64,000 nt of DNA. It comes from Galeruca laticollis (taxonomy: Eukaryota > Arthropoda > Insecta > Coleoptera > Chrysomelidae). Where the stretch lies: NCBI GenBank assembly GCA_963921935.1, contig OY998180.1:45221231-45285230 (forward strand). The letters are read 5' to 3'. Position numbers and translations under genes: made by a program. Under the pieces are notes generated by a model, which was given only the letters and a program-made list of their open reading frames with translations, did not search any database and was not told where the DNA came from. Shown here one piece after another: positions 1-10,017 of the stretch (its first letter is position 1; each line of letters opens with the position of its first letter).

Positions 1-1
1 G

Positions 2-742
2 TCTGATGAATCTGAACATCTTTCATTAGCAAAAAATTGGTTTGTGGCTAATAGACTTCAATTGAATGAAAGCAAGACCGTCAAAATCACTTTCACCTCG
101 GACAAGCTTGCTCATAAGTCACAACCAGTTAAGCTTCTTTGGTTAACACTTGACTCGAGTCTTACCTGGTCTGCTCAAATTGAAGCCTTGTGCTCTGCGG
201 TGTCTTCGCAAATTTATGCACTGCGGCAGCTTCGGCATTGCTTCCAAACTAAGGCCCTTCGTACTGTGTATTCTGGCACCATTCACTCACTTCTCACTTA
301 CGGCATTAGATTTTGGGGAAACTCGAGTGGGGCTTATAAAGTTTTCGCCGTGAGGATTGTCGGGAATGCTCCTTATGGTTCGCACTGCCTTGCACTGTTT
401 AGGGGGTGCAGGATTTTACCGGTTCCTTGTCTGTACATTTATGAAACATTAGTATTGGTTCACAAAAATAGATCCAATTATAATTCGCACTATAATATTC
501 ATACCTACGGCACGAGGAATGCGGTGGATCTTGTGGCCCCTTTCTCTAGGCTTAGGACTACCCAGGCGAATAAACTAAATGTTGAGTATTACAATGTTTT
601 TAATAGTTTTTATAGAGGTCTCGACCCCCAAAATAGGAGTCTTCGTGAATTTTGTAAATTCGCTAAGATGTTTTTATTGGAACATTGTTTTTATTCTATC
701 GAAGACTTTTTAAAATTTGCGCCCAGAGACCGCCGTTGTTAA
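2..742 (+). pseudogene. LINE reverse transcriptase, C-terminal fragment (thumb and tail)
   Basis: The frame is open from base 2 to the stop at 742, so it is cut by the window edge and is not a complete gene. It lacks the catalytic YADD region, which would lie upstream. Visible are the post-catalytic 'W...NRLQLNESKT' segment, the 'VKLLWLTLDSSLTW' stretch corresponding to the usual FLGI.D..LTW of LINE thumbs, a 'LLTYGIRFWGNS' block, and a C-terminal 'HTYGTRN' block followed by RLRTTQ, which is typical of jockey/CR1-type ORF2 tails. No stop interrupts the 240 codons, so this copy may be fairly young. The enzyme would reverse-transcribe LINE RNA at the target nick. The second copy at 933-1192 matches only the last third. 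Confidence 0.7.
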
Positions 743-902
743 TTTTATTTTTAAGTTGATGTTTTATTACCTTTAACCCAGTTTTAAATTATTGTTACTT
801 TTCTTTTATTAATTGTTTCAAATATTGTTTCATTCCTTTCATGATAACTGACTTCAAACATAATACATATGTACATGTTGTCAATAAACGTATATCTATT
901 TA

Positions 903-932
903 TCTATTATTATTATTATTATTATTATTATT
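903..932. repeat. (TTA)n LINE tail microsatellite
   Basis: About ten TTA/TAT units at the 3' terminus of LINE copy A. Such simple-repeat tails replace poly(A) in many insect LINEs. Confidence 0.85.
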
Positions 933-1192
933 ATCTGACTAAACATGCAGATGTTCATAATTATGATACTAGAAATAGTAAAGACATTGTCATCCTCAAA
1001 TCTAGACTGAAAACAACAAAAAACAATAAGTTGGATGTTACATTGTACAATTCATTTGTAAAATATTTTGAACATATAAATATAAGTGATATGAGGAGAG
1101 TTCAATTTAAACATTTTGCTAAGTCTTTTCTTTTAAATTATTGTTTTTATACAGTTGATGAGTTTTTGGAGGAATTGAATACTTGGGCTTAA
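933..1192 (+). pseudogene. LINE ORF2 C-terminal fragment (copy B)
   Basis: About 86 codons to a TAA stop. The 'HNYDTRN' block, the 'LKSRLKTTKNNKLDVTLYNS' stretch and the 'FAKSFLLNYCFYTVDEFLEEL' ending align by eye with the end of the copy A protein ('HTYGTRN', 'FAKMFLLEHCFYSIEDFLKF'). It is the same protein tail but clearly diverged, so the two copies come from different subfamilies. There is no catalytic domain left. Confidence 0.65.
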
Positions 1193-1500
1193 TGCTTATA
1201 TGTTTGTTTGTTTTGTTTTATTTTATTTTTACTTTCTATTATTTTTTACCTTATTTTATATTTTGAAATTGTCATATTTTCATCAATATTTTTACTTTAT
1301 AAAATGTATGTCTGTATTTATGTAAAATTTTTACTTTCTATTATTTTTATTATATTTTAAATTTATCATATACAACACTATACAATCTTTTATATTTTTA
1401 GTTTTTAATATGTATTAATATGTACTACTTTCACTGACTTCTAATGTACTATGTATGTGAATGGGGTCAATAAACCATCTATCTATCTATTATTATTGTT
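933..1500 (+). mobile_element. 3' end of a second, related LINE (copy B)
   Basis: It begins abruptly in coding sequence right after the (TTA)n tail of copy A, so it is strongly 5'-truncated. It ends with TCAATAAACCATCTATC followed by TATTATTATTG, the same 3' architecture as copy A. The 3' UTR is longer (1193-1480) and very T-rich. The border with the minus-strand LINE beyond is blurred, because that element may itself end in TAA repeats. Confidence 0.65.
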
Positions 1501-1573
1501 ATTTTGATTTAGCAGCTTTCGATTGCGAGGATCATTTAGCTGCCGATATACATTTAAATATTGTTATAGATAT

Positions 1574-2628
1574 TCAAGAGGGCAGGTATAAAAGAGCTTT
1601 TTTGATATTTTCTTCATTACTAAATATATTAGTTATTGCGTGTTCTATTTCGATATTGTGTCTCAGCTGATAATAAGTTGGGCATGAGAATATATGATTA
1701 ATAGTTAGTCTGGTATTGCAATGATCGCACTTGGGTCGATGGACTCCGGCTAAGAGATAGGCATGTGTGAGCCTCGAGTGTCCGATTCTCAGGCGGCAAG
1801 TGATAAATTGTTCTCTTCTATTCAAGGATATTGGATAATTCCATTTTTTATTTCCGGTTTTACGGGATTTAACTCCGACCATGGATCTTGCCATGATTTG
1901 TTAATTATTTCTTTAATAGCTGTAAGAATGTCCTGGTATGGGACAGGGATGCCATCATGTACTGGGTAGAGAGTTGCAAGTTTTGCTGCCATGTCTGCCT
2001 TTTCATTGCCGCGAATGTTACAGTGACTGGGGGTCCATAAGAGAGTACATTTCTTTCCTACTGACGAGAAGTGGGAAACTAGCTACAAGATTCTTAAGCT
2101 ATAAGGGGATTTTGTAAATTTGTTTTCCGCTGATTGAATGGCACTCAAGGAGTCTGAACAAATAACACAGGATTTTGAGTAGGAAAAGGAGAAGAATAGA
2201 AGAGCTTGCCATATAGCATACAGTTCCGCGGTGAAAATTGAGCAGTAAGGGTTCAAGATCCAACAATATTCATTTTCCTCTATTTCCATTGCTGCACCTA
2301 CTCCGTTTCTGGTTTTTGATCCATCCGTATAAATGGTAAGGCTGTTTTGGTAAAGGTCTAATTGGGATCTGAACAGAACTCTAAAGGATGAGGCTGATGA
2401 TTCATCCCTTTTCCACAAGGATAGGCTGAGGTTTATCTGTGAATTGGTGAGTTGCCAAGGAGGAGCTGCAGGAATGTTTTCGCTCATTATTGTGTATTTC
2501 TCAATTGAGTATTTCTCGCAGGCTCCATGAAAGCGAACTATTGCTGGTCTGGTTACTGTAGGTCTGTTGGAGAATTCATTATCGACTAAAAAAATTGCAT
2601 GGTTAATATGGGTTGGACGTGATATCAT
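1574..2628 (-). pseudogene. LINE ORF2 RNase H and C-terminal Cys/His region
   Basis: RNase H shows 'LTIYTDGSKTRNGVGAAM' (first catalytic Asp), 'IFTAELYAIWQAL' (Glu) and 'VICSDSLSAIQS' (Asp). The reading breaks near 2083 and resumes at 1894 in the C-terminal region, with 'CRLRIGHSRLTHAYLL' and 'CDHCNTRLTINHIFSCPTY', the Cys/His pattern that follows RNase H in I-clade LINEs. The stretch between 1894 and 2083 that should hold the last part of RNase H is frame-shifted. RNase H here would remove template RNA during second-strand synthesis. Confidence 0.7.
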
Positions 2629-2788
2629 TTGGGATGCGTAGCTGATAGTTTGGAAATCTCTTCTTAGATATAAGGGCAGGATGGAAGTATCGCATAGAAC
2701 TGCAGTTAGAGGGCTAGTTCGGAAAGCCCCTGTACTTAGTCTGAGAGGTGATAGTTGAAGACTATTTAATTGATTTAGTCTCGAAGGT

Positions 2789-4092
2789 CTACAGAAATGC
2801 GATCGCCCCGCAGTCTAGTCGACTCTGTATGAGTGACCTGTAGAGCTTCAACAGGATCTCCCTGTCTGCCCCCCAGCTTATACTTGCCATATATCGGATA
2901 ATGTTCAAGGCTCTCTGGCATTTTGCCATTAATTGATTGATAAGTTCTTTCCAGTGGAGTTTCTTATCAAAAACAACGCCCAGGAATGCGATACAGTCTT
3001 TGGCGTTGATTTGATGTCCATATATGTTAAGTTCAGGTTCTGGATGCTCTAATTTTAGCCTACAGAAGTGGACATAATTGGTTTTTTCCCTTGAGAATAG
3101 AAGACCCCGTTGTTTCGATGACTGGGCCAAAGAGTCGATTTCATTATTAAGATTTTCGTTTATCACATCCATTTGTGTCTGGAGAGGACAATCAGGTCGT
3201 CTACATAGAGGATTTTCTCAACATGGGCTTCTTTCCGATCAAGAAGGAAATTTATGGCAATTGCAAAAAGAGATACGCTTAGAACAGAGCCTTGTGGTAT
3301 TCCATTTTCGAGTATTTTAATGGGTGACTCTATGGATCCTAAACGGACAAGGAAAGACCGATCATCTAAAAAATTTTGTGAAAGATTCGGTATTTTACCT
3401 CTCAGTCCCCAGAGGTGTAGTTGTTTCATGATAGAATATCGCCATTTTCTGTCATAGGCTTTCTGAAGGTCAAAACTAACTACTACCAAAGGTTCTCTAT
3501 TAAGGAAAGCGGTTTGAATTTCATTCTCTAGGTAAACTAGAGCGTCGGTTGTAGAGTGTTTGTTCCGACTTGCGATTCTAATCAAAGGATGTTAGATTCC
3601 ATCCACCAGGTGAGTCTATTATTGACGATCTTCTCGAAAAAAAACTTTTCCCATGCAGATTGTTAGTGAAATCGGTCGGAAGTTGCTTGGATCTAAAGAG
3701 GATTTTCCTTGTTTTAACACTGGAATGACTGTGGAAATTTTCCATTGTTTCGGATATATTCCTGATTCCCATATAGCATTGAACAACTTTAAGAGTTTTA
3801 TGTTTCTCTTGCACAGGTAAGTTTTGGAGCATGTAATATTGTCTTGGCCTGCCGCAGCTTCCGAGCTGTTTTCGAGGGCAAATTCTAGCTCGTCAATTGT
3901 TATATTGCATTTGTAGTTGAGACTGAGTTGCGTATTGAAACTAAGAGCACTATTTTCCTCATGTGTTTTCGTATTCAAAAATTGGGGGTCAGAATTGCTT
4001 GATTCACTTATCTGAGAGAAATGATCGACGATGTGATAGCTTCTGGAGTATCGAAAGTGTTTTTGCCGGCGATTATTCTGATCTTTCTCCAA
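2789..4092 (-). pseudogene. LINE ORF2 reverse transcriptase domain
   Basis: The domain is spread over three or four frames (4092-3619, 3832-3578, 3585-3163, 3172-2789), which shows small indels. Visible motifs in order: 'AAAGQDNITCS' and 'STVIPVLKQGK' of the fingers, 'FDLQKAYD' (motif A), 'GIPQGSVLS' (motif B), 'LYVDDLIVLS' (motif C, catalytic YVDD) and the 'FLGVVFDKKLHWKELI' thumb region. The catalytic residues survive, but the frame breaks mean that no intact enzyme can be made from this copy. Confidence 0.75.
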
Positions 4093-5126
4093 ATATCTCC
4101 AAGTCCAATCTCAGGTGTTATTGACGAGATGTATTCTTCCCACGAGGCCTTTTTTGATTGGGTGATGAGCCTTCTTGCAAAGGCTCTAGCTTTTTTGAAA
4201 ATAATCAGGTTGTCAAGAGTTGAATGTTTGTTGAATTTATTGTACGCTTTTTTCCTTTTGGATATTGCCTCTCTGATGTCGTCGTTACACCAAGGAAATG
4301 GTCGATGAGATTTGGTTGGCTTTGACATGGGAATGCTAGCTTTGGCAGCACTTATCACAGCGTTGGTGAGAATATCTACAGCAATTTCATTATCATCTGG
4401 GAGGTTGGGGATATTTATTAATTTGGAATATTTTTCCCAGTTAGCTTTTTTCGGTAGCCATCTCTCTTTCATCGAGTATGTTCTCACGAGACTATCCGCG
4501 TGAATGATTATTGGGAAATGGTCGCTTGAATGGAGATCGTTCAAAGTATCCCATGTTAATCTCGGAGCAAGGTTAGGAGAGCATAAACTGAGATCGATCG
4601 CAGAAGTTTCGCCAGATCGTGTTTCAAAATGAGTAGCTTTACCGGAGTTCAAAAGTATCAAGTTGTTCTCATCTATCACTGATTCCATTCGTCGGCCCCT
4701 AATGTCCATTATGCGACCTCCCCAAGAAGGTGAGTGGGCGTTGAAATCTCCTAGGATCAAAAATGGGCGAGGAAGTTGATCGATGATACTTTGGATATCA
4801 TGGGGGAGCCAATTTCCGTCAGGTAAGTACAGGTTACGGATAGTAACCTTGAATGGAAGCTGAATCTGGACTGCAATCACTTGAAGATCTGTGGCTACTC
4901 TTACTTTTTTTGCAGGTATATTTTCACGGACGAAGGTGGCAACGCCTCCTCTGGTTCTATGGATGGGCTGAACATCTTTGCGGAAGCACTGATAACCTCC
5001 AAGGTGGAAGGGGGCATTGGGTTTCAGATGGGATTTTTGAAGGGCTAATACGAGGAGGGAGATTTGGTTTTTCATTATTTGCATTTCACTGAGCTTGTAG
5101 ATGAGGCCGTTACAGTTCCATTATAG
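4008..5126 (-). pseudogene. LINE ORF2 endonuclease domain (APE type)
   Basis: The reading starts near 5126 with the 'WNCNG' motif typical of the N terminus of APE-type LINE endonucleases; an in-frame TAA just before it removes the usual beginning. Later motifs are 'RGGVATFVRE', 'LILGDFNAHSPSWGG' (GDFNAH, catalytic Asp/Asn), 'SAIDLSLCSP' and 'SSDHFPI' (SDH, catalytic His). The enzyme nicks target DNA to prime reverse transcription. The 'QE.H' segment has changed to 'QKSH', so the active-site Glu appears lost. The ORF runs into the N-terminal part of RT and changes frame around 4008-4092. Confidence 0.75.
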
Positions 5127-5257
5127 GAATGAATTATATTTGTTGGGTGTGAATTTTAATTGGTTAAATAAGATAATAAAATGTAATATTATATGAATAA
5201 AATTGATAAATATGTAAAATGAATGGAAACGTATATACATGTATAATATCATTGTAT

Positions 5258-5261
5258 AAAT

Positions 5262-5331
<70 letters not shown>
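5258..5331. repeat. (TA)n microsatellite
   Basis: A run of TA units with one interruption near 5270. Its last TA (5330-5331) serves as the left target duplication of the mariner element. Confidence 0.95.
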
Positions 5332-5336
<5 letters not shown>

Positions 5337-5913
5337 TCCGCCATAAGTTGGAACCATATGGGAATTTTTTTTATTATTGTAGTTAAAGAACAACTTCTGC
5401 TTCTGAAATAACTTAAAATGCGCCAAGTCAAAGTTGACAGGTAACATCTGTCAATTGTCAAGTTCGTAATTTTGGAAAAAATGTCCTAAAAACGGCTCAT
5501 TTTGTTAAAATTTTGAAAAATTTTACTTGGAAATTATTATTCTAATCACATTTTATGCTTATGTGCCGATTTTGAGAGAGACATTTTGATGTTGAATAAA
5601 TTTCATATTTTCGTATTTTTTATTCACCCCCGTACCTGGCTACTTTAAAATCATTTAAAACTCTTTAAAGTAGTATAAAGGCTACCGTTCCATTGCATAT
5701 TGTGATCATAATATTCGTACGTAAGTTGGTTTTGAAGATTATTGATATTTTCAATTAAAAAGAGGTAGTCTCTGGATTATTTTCCAAATTTCAAAAAAAT
5801 CAGAAATTGTTTTTCAACATTTTCTTTATTAAACTTTAGTTGGATAGTACAAAAATGGTTTTAATTATAATCTGAATATCTTAACGCATAACGACTACTT
5901 CAAAATTACAAAC
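5332..5913. repeat. Left terminal inverted repeat of the mariner
   Basis: It matches 7101-7698 in reverse complement with scattered substitutions and small indels (for example, an extra ~16 bases in the right copy near 7620-7635). Confidence 0.92.
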
Positions 5914-5938
5914 AATAAATAGAACACTTTAAAGGAAA

Positions 5939-6969
5939 TTACATCTCCGTGTGCCTCCCTTCGGTTTCCATACATTTTTCTGTTCGACGGTTAAATTCCC
6001 TGACAGCATTTAGTAAGAACTGCCTAGGTATATTTGCACACTCTTCCCTTATAACATCTTCCAAATGATCCACATTTTGAAAAGGCCTCCTTTTGTATAC
6101 TTTTTCTTTTAAATATCCCCAAAGGAAAAAGTCCATTATGGTCAAATCGGGGGATCGCGCCGGCCAAAGAATTTCAGAAAACCTCCCGATCCATTTTCCT
6201 CTGAAAAAAATGTTTAAACATTCCCTGACTGCAACAGTACTGTGAATTGATGCTCCATCTTGTTGAAAAACCAAACGCGACCTTTCATTCAACGGCATTT
6301 CATCTACAAATGATGCAATTTCTTGTTGTAACAAGTTTAAGTATCGTCTAGCATTTAAATTTTGTCTAAAAAAATAAGGTCCAATTAACCTTCCCTCAAA
6401 AATGCCACACCACACATTAGTTTTAAAAGAATACTGATCTCTACACTCTATTATGAAATTGGGATTTACATCAGCCCACCATCGACAATTCTGAGAGGAT
6501 ACCGTTCCATTGAAGGTGAGAGTGGTTTCGTCCGTAAACATAATGTACCTTGAAAAATGTAGGTTGTCTTCAATCTCACCTTGTATTCGTGCACACAATT
6601 CTAATCTTGAGTCAAAGTCTCTTTCTTTCAATGTATTGATAAATTTAGGCTTATATGGGTGATAATGGTGTGTCTTTAAAATTCTCCTTACAGTTGTATT
6701 TGCTACATTTGTCCTCTCCGATATTCCAGCTACACAACATCTAGCAATATTTCTTCTTCTTTGTCAGCAATTTTCCATGCAACATGCTGTTTTTTAAAAA
6801 TATTATTCACTGAACCGCTGTCCTTGAATTTTTTCATAATTTTGCCGACCGTGGCTTGGAAAATATGTCTTTCAGGATGCCTGGTATTAAAAATTTCGGC
6901 AGTAGTTCTATTTGTACGGTCTTCGCCATGAATTAAAATTATTTCAACCTTTTCAGCTTTTGTAAGCAT
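5939..6969 (-). pseudogene. DD41D mariner-type transposase, one frameshift
   Basis: The N-terminal part (6969-6730) is a helix-turn-helix DNA-binding region beginning 'MLTKAEKVEIILIHGE'. The catalytic part (6631-5939 and its upstream extension) carries 'MFTDETTLTF' (first Asp), 'VFQQDGASIH' (second Asp) and 'RSPDLTIMDFFLWG' (third Asp). I count 41 residues between the second and third Asp, the spacing of the DD41D rosa/Visitor groups rather than the DD34D of classic mariners. The frames of the two parts differ by one base; translation in the second frame is open back to about 6730, so a single 1-nt indel near 6730 is the only visible break. Total length is about 340 codons, the normal size for the superfamily. 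Without repair it is inactive, although ends and catalytic residues look intact. Confidence 0.88.
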
Positions 6970-7100
6970 GTTTACAAAATTGCCGACAATAACAACTAAT
7001 ATTTTCTAATGAACTGTCAATTTCGTATTTTGTTTTTAAAACTTTAATTCGGTTACTTATAGCAACGACATTCCATGGATGTACTGATTTTTTGTACATC

Positions 7101-7693
7101 GTTTGTAATTTGGAAGTAGTCGTTATGCGTTAAGATATTCAGATTATAATTAAAACCATTTTTGTACTATCCAACTAAAGTGTAATAAAGAAAAAGTTGA
7201 AAAACAATTTCTGATTTTTTTGAAATTTGGAAAATAATCCAGAGACTACCTCTTTTTTAGTTGAAAATATCAATAATCTTCAAAACCAACTTACGTACGA
7301 ATATTATGATCACAATATGCAATGGAATGGTAGCCTTTATACTACTTTAAAGAGTTTTAAATGATTTTAAAGTAGCCAGGTACGGGGGTGAATAAAAAAT
7401 ACGAAAATATGAAATTTATTGAACATCAAAATTTCTCTCTCAAAATCGGCACATAAGCATAAATGTGATTAGAATAATAATTTCCAAGTGAAATTTTTCA
7501 AAATTTTAACCAATTGAGCCGTTTTTAGGACATTTTTTCCAAAATTACGAACTTGAAAATTGACAGATGTTACCTGTCAACTTTGACTTGGCGCATTTTA
7601 AGTTATTCCAGAAGCAGAAGTGATTGCTATCCTAAGTTGTTCTTTAACTACAATAATAAAAAAATTCCCATATGGTTCCAACTTTATGGCGGA

Positions 7694-7698
<5 letters not shown>
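7101..7698. repeat. Right terminal inverted repeat of the mariner
   Basis: Reverse-complement partner of 5332-5913. The inner edge is at GTTTGTAATT. Confidence 0.92.

Positions 7699-7744
<46 letters not shown>
7699..7744. repeat. (TA)n between mariner and Gypsy-1
   Basis: Pure TA run shared as a flank by the mariner (left) and the 3' LTR of Gypsy-1 (right). Confidence 0.95.
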
Positions 7745-7749
<5 letters not shown>

Positions 7750-9708
7750 ATAGTTTATTTTATATGGGAATTTAATTTGCCCTACGTTGGGCCGACATAT
7801 TATTATGAATAGAATTGGGTGAGAAAATAGTTTAATTTGCCCGGTATGTTGAGGATTTAATATGTATGATAAACAGTTTATTTAACCAACATGAAAACTT
7901 CTCACCTCAGGGTAGAGTTCAAGTATTTTAAATAAAATGATTTTATAATTTTATATATGTTAGCGCCAAAGTTAATAAATGCTTTATATTTTTAAAAATA
8001 AATTTGTTAATCAGAATATGTTACTTTTTTAATGATTTCAAATTAAATACGGTCCTGTCCTACTTAAAAAATATCTGCATAGTTCAATCGATTTCATTCA
8101 GAGCTTCTGCCTGTGGTAAGTAGATGGTGCACAAGTCACCAGATGAAATGAATAACTCAAGTAATTTAAAAAAACGTTATTCAAAAGGAAAAACAATATT
8201 TAATTTAATGAGAATAAATACACTACACTTTTACAAGTGTTTTTTTTTAAGAAATTCAACTATCTAAAAAGGATGACTCTTTCATACAAATCACACGCAC
8301 TCTGGTGAGATATTATTATAATAGTAAAATACAGTTATATAACTTCATAAACATATGACTTTCAGAAAACGGCGAAATACACTCTTAACAGCGTCTATGC
8401 ATCACAAAATTTTAGTTTTTTTTTACAAATTAGTAAGTACGCTTGACCTCTTAATACATTAATAAATTAACTTGTACTACCTTATTTACTTCACGATTTC
8501 TGTTTGTTCACCTTCAATAATCTGTTTCTTTTATTTGTTCCAGATTCTCCTCCTGGAAAACCTCCCTGTTGGCATTCTGCTTCTACCAGAACAGGAATCG
8601 ATGCTGTATTTCTTTCAAAGTCCAAACAGCTCACACAAATTCCACTATTCAATGTTTTTCGAAAACTATTGTGGCTATTTTACTTCCACCAGACACAAGA
8701 CACCATATTATAAAATAAAATTCATGATTAGTGTTTTACAACATTCAACAATTCCTTTTTTAATTATTAATATAAACTAAACTACTTACACTGATATATC
8801 TCTTGTAAGTATAATGTATTTGTTTTAAATTCTATAGTCTTCCAAATGATTTCAATTGATTTACTTTACCAAAAAAATTTTGCTGCTCCAAAAATCTCTT
8901 CCCTAAAAGAAAAACCTACTAGTCAATAGCCCCCATAATCAACAACTTTTCTCACATTCTGATTTTTTTTTCGTTAGCAACACAGTTGTCGCCGATGTGA
9001 TCTTTTTTAAATGTTTATTAACCAATCAAATTTGACTATTTATTTTATAACTCAAATTCTTCATTTCAACCAGTGAAATGTTCATCCATTATATCATGAT
9101 ATTATATTCTAAGGTTTTTAATTGCTTAGACTTCCTATATTATTTTCATTCAATAATATTTCTTAGTATTGTTAAAATGACATTTCCTAACCTCTAAGTA
9201 TGTATGTCAAATGAATATTCATAATGTTTTAATAGATGACAGCTGTTACCTTTAAATATGTATGCAAAATGAAAATTCGTTTTCTTTATAAGTCATGTTC
9301 TCTGAAATTCACATTATTTTATATTTTCCTGCTCTGTTATGTCTAAACATCTACACTATCTCATTTTAATGTCTTAATCAACAAATATTACGAGATTAGC
9401 TTGACTTTACAGAATAAAGCATTATTAGTTTCTTATTATGAACAAATTTTGATACTTGATCTCTTTGATAAAAGTTTCGTTAGGCAATGTATTTCATATA
9501 AATTGTTTATCACACCTATTCGCAATTATCCCTACATTATACAGTCTGTCCTTTCTGTATGTCTTCTCTATGGAATAGTGGATCGTACAGATTGTCTCCA
9601 TTCAAATGTTTAAAAAAAATTTTTGACTTAAAAAAATTCTTTTAGATTACAATACATAATCTTAATTCTTCATTATTTGATTATTAGCATTATTTTTTCA
9701 CAATAACA
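7745..9708 (-). repeat. 3' LTR of Gypsy-1
   Basis: Matches 16156-18133. On the minus strand it starts (TG)TTATTGTG after the polypurine tract and ends CTATAATAA against the (TA)n flank. Small plus-strand ORFs at 8472-8780 and 9401-9613 occur identically in the other LTR and show no recognisable domain; I do not consider them genes. Confidence 0.9.
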
Positions 9709-9721
9709 TCCCCTAAATTTT
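9709..9721 (-). promoter_or_regulatory. Polypurine tract of Gypsy-1
   Basis: On the minus strand AAAATTTAGGGGA lies immediately before the 3' LTR. It is the expected plus-strand primer. Confidence 0.75.
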
Positions 9722-10017
9722 GCGTTTATCAAATTTTTTATTCTAAGAAAAATTTTATGAACGCAAATTTTACTTCAAGTACTATATTCTAGGATTGTCT
9801 TTCAATTTTACTAATAATACATTTCTTTTTATTTCAGGTTGCTGTTACACAGATGATTTTGGAATCCTGTGTTGCAGTATCCTCTTCAGTTAGTTTTAAT
9901 TTATTTATAATACTATAATTAAATGTATACAAATTTTTAATTTACTTTTGTATCAATTTATGTACAACATGATTATTCATGGAGACTTTCATTATGGAAA
10001 CTTTCATTCCATTTTTT
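9722..10017 (-). other. Gypsy-1 3' untranslated region
   Basis: About 300 bases between the pol stop and the polypurine tract. No ORF or env-like gene is visible. Confidence 0.6.

Larger units (their letters stand above)
1..932 (+). mobile_element. 3' end of a non-LTR retrotransposon (LINE copy A)
   Basis: The end of a LINE that enters from the left window edge. It consists of the C-terminal part of a reverse transcriptase ORF, about 135 bases of 3' UTR, and a tail beginning TCAATAAACGTATATC that runs into (TTA)n at 903-932. A related copy follows directly and ends with a very similar tail, which fixes the 3' boundary. Clade is jockey/CR1-like by the look of the C-terminal region; this is inference. 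Confidence 0.75.
1501..5130 (-). mobile_element. 5'-truncated I-clade LINE (minus strand)
   Basis: Reading leftward from about 5130: an AP-like endonuclease, reverse transcriptase, RNase H, then a Cys/His C-terminal region ending at 1574. RNase H after RT is the hallmark of the I group of LINEs. No ORF1 is present, so the copy is 5'-truncated, with the (TA)n tract and mariner beyond it. The coding region is broken by several frameshifts and stops. The 3' tail probably meets the repeats near 1480-1510 in TAA-like units, as in the I factor; that boundary is uncertain. Confidence 0.75.
5332..7698 (-). mobile_element. Tc1/mariner-superfamily transposon with ~590-bp inverted repeats
   Basis: The ends are CAATGTCCGCCATAA at 5332 and its reverse complement ending at 7698, flanked by TA on both sides. 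The element is 2367 bp. The two inverted repeats are nearly identical over almost 600 bases, much longer than the ~28-bp ends of classical mariners. A single transposase gene on the minus strand lies between them. Flanking (TA)n tracts hide the exact duplication beyond TA. Confidence 0.92.

Noticed and set aside
5121..5461. Frames with long Tyr-Ile repeats, also at 7553-7753, 57018-57239 and 61751-61993
   Set aside because: Translation of (TA)n microsatellites. The 61751 frame does include a genuine LINE endonuclease fragment, annotated separately.
8472..8780. Plus-strand ORF in the Gypsy-1 LTR, also at 16882-17190
   Set aside because: Present identically in both LTRs simply because they are duplicates; no domain, signal peptide or coding bias.
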